Shown here: piece by piece, positions 9,090 through 18,067 of the stretch
Layout of the letters: each line of letters starts with the position of its first letter
How positions within the stretch are numbered: the first letter of the stretch is position 1
Origin: Eisenbergiella tayi
Lineage (GTDB): Bacteria > Bacillota > Clostridia > Lachnospirales > Lachnospiraceae
Length of the DNA stretch: 64,000 bases
NCBI RefSeq assembly: GCF_001881565.1
Contig: NZ_MPDJ01000008.1
Location: 1 to 64,000, forward strand
Direction of reading: 5' to 3'
Program-made: the position numbers and the translations under genes
The notes under the pieces: model-generated
The model's database searches: none
The model's input: only the letters and a program-made list of their open reading frames with translations
Told to the model about the DNA's origin: nothing

Positions 9090-9125
9090 CGGTTCCGTGA
9101 GATTCTCACGGGATCGTTTATTATA
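9090..9125 (+). terminator. Terminator after the MBL-fold gene
   Basis: The hairpin CGGTTCCGTGAGA / TTCTCACGGGATCG is followed by TTTATTATATA. It is nearly identical to the terminator at 8026-8060 and may also serve the convergent AraC gene. Confidence 0.7.
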
Positions 9126-9140
9126 TACAGACTTAGTAAA

Positions 9141-10034
9141 TTACCGCAATTGAGGACTGAAATGTTTCTTGTAATATAAATTTCTATATTGGCTGGGAGT
9201 CATATTCTCGGTCTTCTTAAAGGTTTTCATGAACTGCTTTTCATCGGAGAAGCCGGAATTAATGGCGATTTTCTTGATGGGATCAGAGCTGTTGAGAAGC
9301 ATTTGCTTGGCAATGGAAATACGTGATATGTAGATATATTTATTCAGCGAATACCCTGTATGCCGTTTGAAAAGTGAAGAAAGATAATTAACATTATAGC
9401 CAAAATGAAGCGCAACATCATGAACCGATAGCTTGGTAATACAGTTTGCGTGTATCCATTCTTCTATCTCTTTGACATTATATGCCGTCTTATTCATAAT
9501 GCCGTTTTCGGAATTAAATAAAGTTTCGTTCATGATTTCAAGAATAAGTAAACTTAATGCATAGTTCCCCTGATATTTTGAAAAATAGTTCTGCTGGGAT
9601 AAATCCATAAGCAGACGGAAAATAAGACTCGGTTTATCCGCATTGTACATTGTCCCTGTTTCGGGCAGAAGATAACCTGTAAAATTTGCAGCGGACTTGT
9701 CTGTATTTTTATGAACAATGGATTTGGCAGCCTGTTCCGAAATGATTTCATACTCATTGTTTTTAAAACGAAAATGGCACCAGTAATAGGACAAACCTGG
9801 AGTGGACGGGAGATATCCATAATGCTCTTGTCCGGGAAAAAGAATGACATATTGATTGGGGTGCAGCTCATAAAGATTTTGGTTCTGGGCGATGAACAGG
9901 GTGCCGTTGCAGAGAAGGATCAGGACAAAAACATCCATACTCCGCTTGATGTGAATAAATGTATCATGAGAATATAATTGGCCGCATTCGTCATATTCAA
10001 TTGGCTCACTGCTCGGAGCGAATAAGTAATTCAT
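9141..10034 (-). CDS. AraC-family regulator of carbohydrate locus 1
   Basis: 297 aa. The N-terminal part is an AraC-type cupin sensor (QYVILFPGQEHYGYLPS). The C-terminal two helix-turn-helix motifs (about residues 195-290) include LSVHDVALHFGYNVNYLSSLFKR-like and IKKIAINSGFSDEKQFMKTF-like segments, with the typical ending PSQYR. The gene is divergent from the importer operon beginning at 10247/10436, so it is the obvious regulator of that operon. Two copies of ATGTCAATGAT lie in the shared intergenic region. The inducer is unknown but presumably a sugar taken up by the operon. Confidence 0.88.
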   Translation of the reverse strand: MNYLFAPSSEPIEYDECGQLYSHDTFIHIKRSMDVFVLILLCNGTLFIAQNQNLYELHPNQYVILFPGQEHYGYLPSTPGLSYYWCHFRFKNNEYEIISEQAAKSIVHKNTDKSAANFTGYLLPETGTMYNADKPSLIFRLLMDLSQQNYFSKYQGNYALSLLILEIMNETLFNSENGIMNKTAYNVKEIEEWIHANCITKLSVHDVALHFGYNVNYLSSLFKRHTGYSLNKYIYISRISIAKQMLLNSSDPIKKIAINSGFSDEKQFMKTFKKTENMTPSQYRNLYYKKHFSPQLR

Positions 10035-10100
10035 GTATTTTTACCACCAAATCTATTATTTGATTACTTTCATTTTCTAAAATATAATATTATAATTAAG

Positions 10101-10140
10101 ATGTCAATGATGCAAATTGACCAAAAAATATGTCAATGAT
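10101..10140. promoter_or_regulatory. Direct repeats ATGTCAATGAT, candidate AraC operator
   Basis: The same 11-mer occurs at 10101-10111 and 10130-10140, with starts 29 bp apart, between divergent araC-type and importer genes. AraC-family proteins commonly bind direct repeats spaced by about two to three helical turns. Confidence 0.55.
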
Positions 10141-10180
10141 AGCGCTTGAGTTGAGCATATTTATTTCGTCAGGTTCTAAT
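10137..10180 (+). promoter_or_regulatory. Possible cre-like site and promoter of locus 1
   Basis: TGATAGCGCTTGAG (10137-10150) matches the cre consensus at about 11 of 14 positions and overlaps the second AraC repeat. TTGAGC (10151-10156), an 18-bp spacer and TCTAAT (10175-10180) form a plausible promoter. Confidence 0.4.
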
Positions 10181-10246
10181 TGATAAAAAAACATAATTTT
10201 TTTGATGTTTGAAAAAGAGTGTTATATAAAAGGAAGGATTCAAAAA

Positions 10247-10345
10247 ATGCAGGTTTTTTTATATGTGATATTTGGCACCTTATTTATCATTTTGATATAT
10301 GAGAGAATACCGGACGAAAAGGTTAGTCAAACAGCTTATGAATAA
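10247..10345 (+). CDS. Small membrane peptide, 32 aa
   Basis: A well-placed AGGAAGG (10231-10237) precedes ATG 10247. The peptide starts with a hydrophobic helix (MQVFLYVIFGTLFIILIY) and ends with a charged tail (ERIPDEKVSQTAYE), so it is a single-pass membrane peptide. It lies in the leader of the importer operon, 90 nt before the binding-protein gene. It may be a leader peptide or a small regulator of the importer. Its 3' end is part of a hairpin. No homologue is known to me. Confidence 0.55.
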   Translation: MQVFLYVIFGTLFIILIYERIPDEKVSQTAYE

Positions 10346-10373
10346 TGCCGTGAATATTCATAAGCTGCACGGC
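10332..10373 (+). other. Competing hairpins in the locus 1 leader
   Basis: CAGCTTATGAAT (10332-10343) pairs with ATTCATAAGCTG (10356-10367). GCCGTG (10347-10352) can pair instead with CACGGC (10368-10373). The two folds exclude each other and the first overlaps the end of the small ORF. No T-tract follows. Confidence 0.45.
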
Positions 10374-10435
10374 GGTTAAAGAACAACGATACAACGTAAA
10401 TGTAAAACAAATTAAAATTGTTTTGGGGGTTTCGT

Positions 10436-12127
10436 ATGAAAAAAAATAAAGTTTTGGCAATCATATTGTCTGTTTCTTTACTTCCCGCAATGCTGGCCGG
10501 ATGTATGCCCGGATCCATGCAGGAGAACAAAGAAAGTGCTCCGGTTGAATCGCCTGCGTCGGACAGTCAGGCAGTGAGTGAAGCGGCTTCGACGGAAGAA
10601 GCTTCTAACGCGGCAGACGGATATTCTCTGCCGTTCTGTGAACCGGGAAGCGTGAGTTTTTCTTTCCTTACTTATCAGAACTGGCATGCTTCATCCTTTT
10701 ATGATTCCACGGATGGTCTGCCGGTGGAAAATAAACTGGAGGAATTGACAGGGGTTCATATTGACTGGGAATGTCCTACTTCCGATTATAATACGGTTGC
10801 ACAGACCAGACTCGCAGCAGGAACGGGGCTGCCGGATATTATGCGTATTCCCAATGGTACTACCGGCCTGATGAATGCTGTAAACCAGGGACTCATACTT
10901 CCGTTAAGCGATTATATGAGTCCGGAGACGACGCCTTATCTCTATAAATTAATGGATAAGCAGCCTATCTACCGTGCTTATATGCAGGCTCCTGACGGAA
11001 AAATTTATGGGGTGGCTCATTCGGAATATAATGTAAACAATGTGGTATTTATGTGGAATACGATTCGGAAGGACTGGCTGGATAAGCTGAATCTGAAGAT
11101 GCCCGAAACAATTGATGAATATCATGATGTTCTTGTGGCATTCAGAGATCAGGATCCCAATGGAAACGGGGAAAAGGATGAAATTCCGCTGATATACCAA
11201 AATGAGGATATGTTTGGCCTGTATTCCTTTAAAACTGCGTTTGGTTTTAAATATTCGGATATATGGTCACAAACGGATGGGAAGGTTGCATTTGACTTAA
11301 TGGATGATAAGTTTTTTGATTGTCTTACAACTCTGCATCAATGGTATGAGGAAGGTCTTTTGCAGCAGACGATCACCAGTTCGGAAGGTTCCACTTATCT
11401 GTCACAGGATCGGGCGGGCGGCCGTGTCCTTTCTTCTTCTGATAACCTGATCAGTGATGCCAACCTTTCAAAAGCGATTGAGCCGGATGCGGAATTCGTA
11501 TTTATCAATCCGCTTTACAATCCGGATTATCCTGAAAATACAGATCCTTATATCAATAAAAGAAATGAATTTAATGATTATTTTGTTATAACAGCTGACT
11601 GTAAAAATCCTGAAATTGCCGCTAAATGGCTTGACTGGGTTTATGCCAGTGAGGATTCTGTAACCTTACGTTATTGGGGAATTGAAGGAGATACCTATAC
11701 TGTTGATGAAAATGGGAACAAAGAATATACCAAGAAGGTTACGGACGGAAGTCCTATTGATGTTCTTCGTGAAATCGGAGGATTCCCCAATTTTGTGGGC
11801 AATGAATATGGAGAACCGATATTGGCCATGTATAAAGATACTTATGTGGAAGAAGCTTACAAGACCTTCAGTGACAGGCTTGAATCCAGGCTGCCCATAA
11901 TTCTTGGAACGGAAGAAGAAAATGAGACCTATTCCAAGCTTTGGCCGGATATCGATACTTATGTCAGGGAAAATGTTGTTAATTTCATTATTGGCACACG
12001 TCCGTTAACAGACGCAGAGTGGGAGAATTATAAAAAGGATTTGACGAATATGGGAATAGAAGATGTTATTGCCGTTAAGCAATCCTGGTATGATCGTGCA
12101 GATGAAATTATGGGAACCAATAATTAA
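10436..12127 (+). CDS. Sugar ABC importer lipoprotein, locus 1
   Basis: Extracellular solute-binding protein of the large (~560 aa) LplA/YtcQ type. A lipoprotein signal ends in the lipobox LAGC (Cys about residue 23), then a Ser/Glu/Ala-rich linker anchors it to the outer face of the membrane. Family features include GLPDIMRI and a Ca-binding-like DQDPNGNGEKDE loop seen in many binding proteins of this type. ATG 10436 follows GGGGGT at good spacing. It is the first major gene of the operon with two permeases; a stable hairpin after it (12135-12171) probably keeps its mRNA more abundant. The ligand is probably an oligosaccharide. Confidence 0.9.
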   Translation: MKKNKVLAIILSVSLLPAMLAGCMPGSMQENKESAPVESPASDSQAVSEAASTEEASNAADGYSLPFCEPGSVSFSFLTYQNWHASSFYDSTDGLPVENKLEELTGVHIDWECPTSDYNTVAQTRLAAGTGLPDIMRIPNGTTGLMNAVNQGLILPLSDYMSPETTPYLYKLMDKQPIYRAYMQAPDGKIYGVAHSEYNVNNVVFMWNTIRKDWLDKLNLKMPETIDEYHDVLVAFRDQDPNGNGEKDEIPLIYQNEDMFGLYSFKTAFGFKYSDIWSQTDGKVAFDLMDDKFFDCLTTLHQWYEEGLLQQTITSSEGSTYLSQDRAGGRVLSSSDNLISDANLSKAIEPDAEFVFINPLYNPDYPENTDPYINKRNEFNDYFVITADCKNPEIAAKWLDWVYASEDSVTLRYWGIEGDTYTVDENGNKEYTKKVTDGSPIDVLREIGGFPNFVGNEYGEPILAMYKDTYVEEAYKTFSDRLESRLPIILGTEEENETYSKLWPDIDTYVRENVVNFIIGTRPLTDAEWENYKKDLTNMGIEDVIAVKQSWYDRADEIMGTNN

Positions 12128-12134
12128 TTGGAAG

Positions 12135-12171
12135 GATATCCTCCCGGACTGTAAAAATCCGGGAGGATATC
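12135..12171 (+). other. Intercistronic stabilising hairpin
   Basis: A perfect 14-bp stem (GATATCCTCCCGGA with its complement at 12158-12171) lies between the binding-protein and permease genes. It is followed by A, not T, so it is not a terminator. Such hairpins often protect the upstream mRNA from 3' exonucleases. Confidence 0.65.
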
Positions 12172-12207
12172 AAAAAAAGCCCGTCTGTTCGGAAGGGAGG
12201 AACAATT

Positions 12208-13146
12208 GTGAGCAAGGTCAGGATTGATAAGAAAAATATACGGAAATCTTTTTTTAAGTCTGTTAAGAGGGATAAGTATCTGATTCTCATGGTTTTGCCC
12301 TGTATTTTATTTTTTGTCATTTTTCATTATATCCCCATGTTCTGGAATATCATAGCTTTTGAAAAATATAATGCCCGCCAGGGGATTTTTGGGAGTCAGT
12401 GGGTCGGACTGGAAAACTTCAGACGTTTTTTTGCAAGTCCGTATGCTTTTCGGGTAATTCGAAATACATTGGTTATCAATTTAATGGATCTTGTTTTCGG
12501 TTTTCCGGTACCCATAATATTTGCACTGCTGCTCAATGAGGTACGCAACAACAAAGTGAAACGCACCATTCAGACTTTTACCTATTTGCCGCATTTTATT
12601 TCTGTAGTAGTGGTAGTAGGAATGATGAATATTCTGCTTTCGCCTACAGATGGTTTGGTAAACAAGCTCATTGTGGGGCTGGGCGGAAACAGTATTAACT
12701 TTCTGGTTGATGTGAAGTGGTTCAGATGGCTGTATGTATTATCTAATATCTGGCAGAATTTCGGCTGGGATTCTATTATTTATTTCGCGGCTATTGCAGG
12801 GATTAATGCAGAAATATACGAAGCGGCCATGGTGGACGGGGCCGGCAGATGGAAAAAGATGATTTATATTACACTGCCGAGTATAGTTCCCACTGTAATC
12901 ATTTTGCTGATTATGCGTATCGGATGGCTGCTGAGTGTAGGGTTCGAAAAGGTGCTTCTCATGTATAACGAGGCTACCTATGAAGTTGCCGATGTGATAT
13001 CTACTTATATCTATCGGGCATCTCTGCTTAATGCAGACTTCTCTTACGGAACGGCAATAGGACTGTTTAACTGCGTCATCAGCCTTGTGCTGGTACTGGG
13101 TGCAAACTGGGTAAGCAGGCGCTTCAGTGAAACTTCATTATTTTAG
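12208..13146 (+). CDS. Sugar ABC permease, LplB type, locus 1
   Basis: 312 aa with six predicted membrane helices after a basic N-terminus. It carries the binding-protein-dependent permease EAA loop (EAAMVDGAGRWKKMIYITLP), which contacts the ATPase. The GTG start at 12208 has GGAAGGGAGG upstream. It forms the membrane channel with the next gene. No ATPase gene lies in the operon. Confidence 0.92.
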   Translation: MSKVRIDKKNIRKSFFKSVKRDKYLILMVLPCILFFVIFHYIPMFWNIIAFEKYNARQGIFGSQWVGLENFRRFFASPYAFRVIRNTLVINLMDLVFGFPVPIIFALLLNEVRNNKVKRTIQTFTYLPHFISVVVVVGMMNILLSPTDGLVNKLIVGLGGNSINFLVDVKWFRWLYVLSNIWQNFGWDSIIYFAAIAGINAEIYEAAMVDGAGRWKKMIYITLPSIVPTVIILLIMRIGWLLSVGFEKVLLMYNEATYEVADVISTYIYRASLLNADFSYGTAIGLFNCVISLVLVLGANWVSRRFSETSLF

Positions 13147-13157
13147 GAGGTAAAGAA

Positions 13158-14057
13158 ATGGCAGAAAAAATAAAACGGTCAAAGCGCCGCAGGGATGGCG
13201 GAATAACAGGAAGCATTGTGATATATCTGATAATGCTGTTTGCGTCAGTCATTACCCTTTATCCGTTCCTTTATGTTATTGCCAACTCTTTGAGCGATCC
13301 GGCCGAAGTCCTGCGACGGAGTGTGGTTTTATGGCCGGTTAATTTCTCTATCCGTTCTTATCAGGTACTGCTGGGCCAGAAGGACGTTTTTCAGGCGTAC
13401 TATAATACGATCTGGTATACGGTAGTGGGTACGATTGTCAATATTATTTTTACAATTATGGCGGCATATCCGCTTTCTCTGAAACGGTTCTGCCTGAGAA
13501 AGTTTGTATCCACTATGGTGGCAATAACCATGTTTGTATCAGGAGGAATTATTCCTACTTATATCGTTGTGAATCGGATTGGTTTATATGATTCGCCATG
13601 GGCCTTGGTTATTCCTACGGCTGTTTCCGCCTATAATCTGATTGTGGCACGCAGTTTTTTTGAATCCCTGCCTTTGGAACTGTCAGAATCTGCATATCTG
13701 GATGGGGCAAATGATTTCGTGGTACTGTGGAGAATCATTGTCCCTGTTTCGAAACCGATTATAGCAGTTCTCGTTATTTTTTATGCCGTGGGCCATTGGA
13801 ATGACTATTTCAATCCTCTTATTTACCTGAAGAGCGGTTCACTGAAGCCGATTCAGATTTATCTGAGAGGCATTCTTATCGCAAATGACAGCGGCTTGAC
13901 AAATACAGGCGGCGAGATAGGATTAGAGCAGAAGTATTTATTCGAAGCCCTGAAATTTGCGGTAATTGTAATTACCGTTCTACCCATTACCGTTATTTAT
14001 CCTTTTTTCCAAAAGTATTTTGTGAAAGGTGTAATGGTGGGAGCGGTGAAAAGTTAA
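13158..14057 (+). CDS. Sugar ABC permease, YtcP type, locus 1
   Basis: 299 aa, the second channel subunit, with six predicted helices and an EAA-type loop (ESAYLDGANDFVVLWRIIVP). The ending FVKGVMVGAVKS is typical of the CUT1 YtcP/LplC subgroup. It starts at ATG 13158 with an AGGAGG, 11 nt after the partner permease. Confidence 0.92.
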   Translation: MAEKIKRSKRRRDGGITGSIVIYLIMLFASVITLYPFLYVIANSLSDPAEVLRRSVVLWPVNFSIRSYQVLLGQKDVFQAYYNTIWYTVVGTIVNIIFTIMAAYPLSLKRFCLRKFVSTMVAITMFVSGGIIPTYIVVNRIGLYDSPWALVIPTAVSAYNLIVARSFFESLPLELSESAYLDGANDFVVLWRIIVPVSKPIIAVLVIFYAVGHWNDYFNPLIYLKSGSLKPIQIYLRGILIANDSGLTNTGGEIGLEQKYLFEALKFAVIVITVLPITVIYPFFQKYFVKGVMVGAVKS

Positions 14058-14096
14058 GATTTAGTGCCGGTGAAAGAACGGCAGAAAGGATTTTTT

Positions 14097-15110
14097 ATGG
14101 AAAAATATTTGTTTCGGCAAATGCCGCGTGGTTATGCCGGGGGCTGGTATGCACCGATTGATGAACCGGTGCTGGGGGGCTTATACGGTACCTGTTTTGA
14201 TGTGGAGGTGGCAAAGGAAGATGATACATACCGAATGTGGTTTTCCTGGCGTCCGACGCGTTTGATCGGACATACCACCAGCAAAGACGGGATTCATTGG
14301 GAAATGCCGTCTGTAGTTCTGGCATCCGTACCGGGATCCGACTGGGAAGGATATGAGGTCAACCGTCCCACACTTGTAAAGAGGAATGGTCTGTACCATA
14401 TGTGGTATACGGGACAGACAGTATCCAGTGAGTTTACGAAAGCCTCCAGTTCTATCGGCTATGCGACAAGTGTGGATGGACTGAACTGGGAAAGGCATCC
14501 TGAACCGGTTATGCGTCCTGAATATCCATGGGAAAAATATGCGCTGATGTGTCCGTTCGTTTTATGGGATGAAGAGAATTCCATTTACAGGATGTGGTAT
14601 TCAGGAGGAGAACAATACGAGCCTGATGCCATCGGATACGCCACAAGTAAAGACGGCATTCACTGGGACAGGCTGGAAAATCCCATATTTGTACCCCGGG
14701 CCGACAGCTATTGGCAGTGCAAAAAGGTTACGGCTCCTTTCGTATTAGAGGTAGACGGCGGATATGTCATGTATTATATCGGATTTGACGGATCAGGCCA
14801 CAGTGCTGTGGGTGCTGTCTGTTCTGAGGATGGAATAAGCGGCTGGACAGAACATCCGGATAATCCTCTGATTGCAGGAAAAGACGGCTCCTGGGATCAT
14901 AACGGTATATGTAAGGTCAGCATTATTGAGGAAGAATCCGGCGGCTGTAAATTATGGTATAACGGCTGTAACCGCCAGCGTGAGGAAATAGGTATTCTTC
15001 TGAAGGATGAGTATCATACGATGTGGGGAGTGGAAGGTGCGCCTGTGGTGGAAAAGCAGAGAGAGCCTATTGAATATCAGGGACCTGTAGAAAAGAAAAT
15101 GTGGCTTTAA
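14097..15110 (+). CDS. Beta-propeller glycosidase-like protein A
   Basis: 337 aa. Five repeats of the pattern YRMW(F/Y)S / IGYATS.DGIHW define a five-bladed beta-propeller like clans GH-F/GH-J (GH43, GH32, GH130). Conserved acids include GTCFDVEV in blade 1 and DPxIGYA-like loops, so activity is possible but the family is uncertain. No signal peptide, so it is cytoplasmic. ATG 14097 follows AAAGGA; an upstream GTG lacks a ribosome binding site. It is a tandem paralogue of the next gene. Together with GH127, it probably processes the imported oligosaccharide. Confidence 0.75.
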   Translation: MEKYLFRQMPRGYAGGWYAPIDEPVLGGLYGTCFDVEVAKEDDTYRMWFSWRPTRLIGHTTSKDGIHWEMPSVVLASVPGSDWEGYEVNRPTLVKRNGLYHMWYTGQTVSSEFTKASSSIGYATSVDGLNWERHPEPVMRPEYPWEKYALMCPFVLWDEENSIYRMWYSGGEQYEPDAIGYATSKDGIHWDRLENPIFVPRADSYWQCKKVTAPFVLEVDGGYVMYYIGFDGSGHSAVGAVCSEDGISGWTEHPDNPLIAGKDGSWDHNGICKVSIIEEESGGCKLWYNGCNRQREEIGILLKDEYHTMWGVEGAPVVEKQREPIEYQGPVEKKMWL

Positions 15111-15124
15111 AGGAGGAGCAAAGT

Positions 15125-16108
15125 ATGAATCAAGCTATAAAGTGGATACCCCGTGGATGTTCCGGCGGTTGGACAAAACCTCTGACATCACCGGTCCTGG
15201 GACCAGAATATGGCACCAGTTTTGATATGCAGGTTCTGAAGGAAGACGGTAAATACCGCATGTGGTTTTCCTGGCGTCCGGTCAACCTGATTGGTTATGC
15301 GGAAAGTACGGACGGGATAACGTGGACTCTGCCCCGGGTAGTATTTACCCCGGATCCATCTTCTGACTGGGAAGCGCATGAGGTTAACAGGCCAAGCATC
15401 ATTAAAAAAGACGGCATGTATCATATGTGGTATACAGGGCAGATGTTCCCCGGAAATGAAACACGGGGTTCCAGTGCAATCGGTTATACCACAAGTCCGG
15501 ATGGAATTACCTGGACTCGTTATAATAAGCCGGTGCTGAGCCCTGAGGAAAAATGGGAAGGGATTTCCGTTATGTGTCCGGAAGTCCATTGGGATGAAAA
15601 ACGTAATATATTCCGGATGTGGTATTCCGGCGGCGAGATGGAGGAACCGGATGCCATAGGCTATGCGGAAAGCAGTGATGGTATTCAGTGGATTCGTCAC
15701 AGCAGTAATCCGATCTTTGTTCCCGACAGCAGTAAATTCTGTGAAATGAAAAAAGTTACGGCAGGGCATCTTCTGATACAGGAGGACTGGCACTATATGT
15801 TCTACATAGGCTTTGACGGCGACGGACGTCCTTCCTGCTGTCTGGCCCGTTCCAAAGATGGTATTTCCGGCTGGGAGCGCCATCCGGATAATCCGGTGAT
15901 TGCCGGATCAGACGGATACTGGGATCATGACGGTGTATACCGTGTCAGTGTGGTGAAAGAGGATGATGGTTACAGCTTATGGTATAATGGCGCCAATTAT
16001 CCGTACGAACTGATCGGATATGCAAGACATGAAGGATTCGATCTCGGTTTTGACAGTATGCCGGAACGTAATGACGGAGGTTACAGAGGCGTGCTTAATC
16101 TGATTTAA
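15125..16108 (+). CDS. Beta-propeller glycosidase-like protein B
   Basis: 327 aa, clearly homologous along its whole length to the preceding gene (shared PRGxxGGW, YRMWFSWRP, WEAHEVNRPS, RMWYSGG, GIQWIRH and GYWDHDGV blocks). The two arose by tandem duplication. ATG 15125 has AAAGGAGGAG upstream. The pair could act as a heteromer or on two linkages. The substrate is not readable. A terminator follows. Confidence 0.75.
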   Translation: MNQAIKWIPRGCSGGWTKPLTSPVLGPEYGTSFDMQVLKEDGKYRMWFSWRPVNLIGYAESTDGITWTLPRVVFTPDPSSDWEAHEVNRPSIIKKDGMYHMWYTGQMFPGNETRGSSAIGYTTSPDGITWTRYNKPVLSPEEKWEGISVMCPEVHWDEKRNIFRMWYSGGEMEEPDAIGYAESSDGIQWIRHSSNPIFVPDSSKFCEMKKVTAGHLLIQEDWHYMFYIGFDGDGRPSCCLARSKDGISGWERHPDNPVIAGSDGYWDHDGVYRVSVVKEDDGYSLWYNGANYPYELIGYARHEGFDLGFDSMPERNDGGYRGVLNLI

Positions 16109-16145
16109 ATACTGCTGCTCAAAGAATTCAGTACTGTATGGTGTG

Positions 16146-16180
16146 AACCCCATCTTTTCCCTGGAAAGATGGGGTTTTTC
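16146..16180 (+). terminator. Intra-operon terminator before GH127
   Basis: AACCCCATCTTTTCC pairs with GGAAAGATGGGGTT and is followed by TTTC. It ends about 20 nt before the GH127 start, so GH127 is expressed at lower level by readthrough or from another promoter. Confidence 0.75.
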
Positions 16181-16198
16181 AGGAAAGGAATAAATACT

Positions 16199-18055
16199 AT
16201 GTATCAGTCATTTTATTATAAACAGCTGACGCCCCCAAAGCTGAAACCGGAGGGCTGGATGTATCGTCAGCTGAGAACGCAGGCAGACGGATTATGCGGT
16301 AATCTGGATAAAGTATGGCCGGATATAAAGGAAAGCGGATGGACGGGAGGCGAAAAGGAAGGATGGGAGAGGGTTCCTTATTGGCTGGATGGATTCATTC
16401 CCATGGCCTGGCTGCTTGATGATTCTGACTTGAAGGCCTGTGCGGATAAATATATAAATGCAATTCTCAGCCGGCAGCAGGAGGATGGGTGGATATGTCC
16501 CTGTGATAAAGAAGAACGTCCCCGCTATGATATCTGGGCGGCTTTTCTCATCTGCAAGGTACTTGTGGTTTATTACGAATGTACGGAGGATGCGCGGATT
16601 GAGCAGGCTGTATACAAGGCGTTAAAATGCATTTCCAGGCATTTGGAGGTGCATACGTTGTTTGACTGGGGGGCTTCCAGATGGTTTGAATGTCTCATTC
16701 CATTGGGCTGGTTATACGATCGTCATCCGGAAAGGTGGATGCAGGATCTTGCCGTTTTACTGCGTGTACAGGGAGTTGATTATGAAAAGCTGTTTGAAAA
16801 CTGGCCTTACCGGAAACCGCAGGAAAAAGGCCGCTGGAATTACCTCACCCATGTGGTGAATTTATCAATGTGTCTGAGATCAGATATGCTGTATAATTCA
16901 TTTGAGGGAAGAAAAATTGGGGATTTTGCGGAAAAAGCGCTGAATATGCTTCTGGATTATCATGGGATGCCGATTGGACATTTCTCAGGTGATGAATGCC
17001 TTGCAGGGAAAAGTCCTTTAAGCGGAACGGAACTCTGCGGGATTGTAGAAGCTATGTACTCCTATGAATGGCTTTTATGCGGAACCGGCGGGGATATCTG
17101 GGCAGATCGTCTGGAGAATCTGGCATTTAATGCGCTGCCCGCCACAATCAGTTCAGATATGTGGACACACCAGTATGATCAGATGTCCAATCAGATTCAA
17201 TGTTCGATACTGTCTCCGGAGAAAACTCCTTTTCTTACAAACAGCGGCGAAAGCCATATATTTGGCCTGGAACCGAATTATGGATGCTGTACGGCCAACT
17301 TTGGACAGGGATGGCCGAAGCTGGCAATGTCTGCGATCCTTTTAAGCAAAAAAGGAATTGCTGTGGGGGCGGTTCTTCCCTGTTCGGCAAGTATGGAAAT
17401 TGATAGTACACAGGTATATTTTCAAATTGTGACGGATTATCCGTTTGCGGACGGATACCGGGTTATTGTGCAAACAGATCGTCCTGCTGAATTTGAAATT
17501 TCCCTGCGCATTCCGGACGGAGCTGCTGAAGCCTATGTTGACGGTGAAAAGGTTGAAGGAAATCGGTGTAAACTTCAGCGCAGGTGGGAAGGGAAAAGTG
17601 AAATAAATGTTGTATTTGCTTTCGAAGCAAAACTGCAGCCGCAATATGAAGATATGTATTATGTAAAGAGAGGCCCGCTTGTTTTTTCACTGCCGGTTAA
17701 GGCACAATGGCGTAAAAAGGAATTTGTACGTGATGGTGTGGAACGCAGATATCCATACTGTGATTATGAACTTTATCCGGAATCCGCGTGGAACTTTGCT
17801 TTTGCGGATGGGAAATTTATGTATAATAAAAAAAATCCGGGTATAGGGGCATTTGATTCCCAAAATCCACCGGTGTGCCTGAAAACAACGCTCTGTCCTG
17901 TGGAATGGCCTGCGGAAAATGGGGTGGCGGCCATAAGACCGTCTTCTCTGACTCCGGTTGGACCCGAGGTGGAAGCGGAGCTTGTTCCATACGGATGTAC
18001 GGATCTGCGGATGACAGTTATGCCTGTTGCGGAACCTTACAGAAAAGAAATATAG
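16199..18055 (+). CDS. GH127-like beta-L-arabinofuranosidase (DUF1680)
   Basis: 618 aa, cytoplasmic. An (alpha/alpha)6-barrel protein followed by beta domains, as in HypBA1. The family uses a zinc-bound cysteine nucleophile; here the paired cysteines lie in NYGCCTANFGQGWPK (Cys 363-364). Family features also include the WLDGFIPMAWLL region and FVSR-like C-terminal DMYYVKRGPLVFSLP. The start ATG 16199 follows AGGAAAGGA. Expected role: release of beta-L-arabinofuranose from plant hydroxyproline-linked or other arabino-oligosaccharides. Related families (GH146) are possible. Confidence 0.82.
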   Translation: MYQSFYYKQLTPPKLKPEGWMYRQLRTQADGLCGNLDKVWPDIKESGWTGGEKEGWERVPYWLDGFIPMAWLLDDSDLKACADKYINAILSRQQEDGWICPCDKEERPRYDIWAAFLICKVLVVYYECTEDARIEQAVYKALKCISRHLEVHTLFDWGASRWFECLIPLGWLYDRHPERWMQDLAVLLRVQGVDYEKLFENWPYRKPQEKGRWNYLTHVVNLSMCLRSDMLYNSFEGRKIGDFAEKALNMLLDYHGMPIGHFSGDECLAGKSPLSGTELCGIVEAMYSYEWLLCGTGGDIWADRLENLAFNALPATISSDMWTHQYDQMSNQIQCSILSPEKTPFLTNSGESHIFGLEPNYGCCTANFGQGWPKLAMSAILLSKKGIAVGAVLPCSASMEIDSTQVYFQIVTDYPFADGYRVIVQTDRPAEFEISLRIPDGAAEAYVDGEKVEGNRCKLQRRWEGKSEINVVFAFEAKLQPQYEDMYYVKRGPLVFSLPVKAQWRKKEFVRDGVERRYPYCDYELYPESAWNFAFADGKFMYNKKNPGIGAFDSQNPPVCLKTTLCPVEWPAENGVAAIRPSSLTPVGPEVEAELVPYGCTDLRMTVMPVAEPYRKEI

Positions 18056-18067
18056 CAGGTACGATAA

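Noticed and set aside
15188..15883. Minus-strand open frame opposite propeller protein B
   Set aside because: The plus-strand reading has repeated family motifs; the minus reading has none and no start site.
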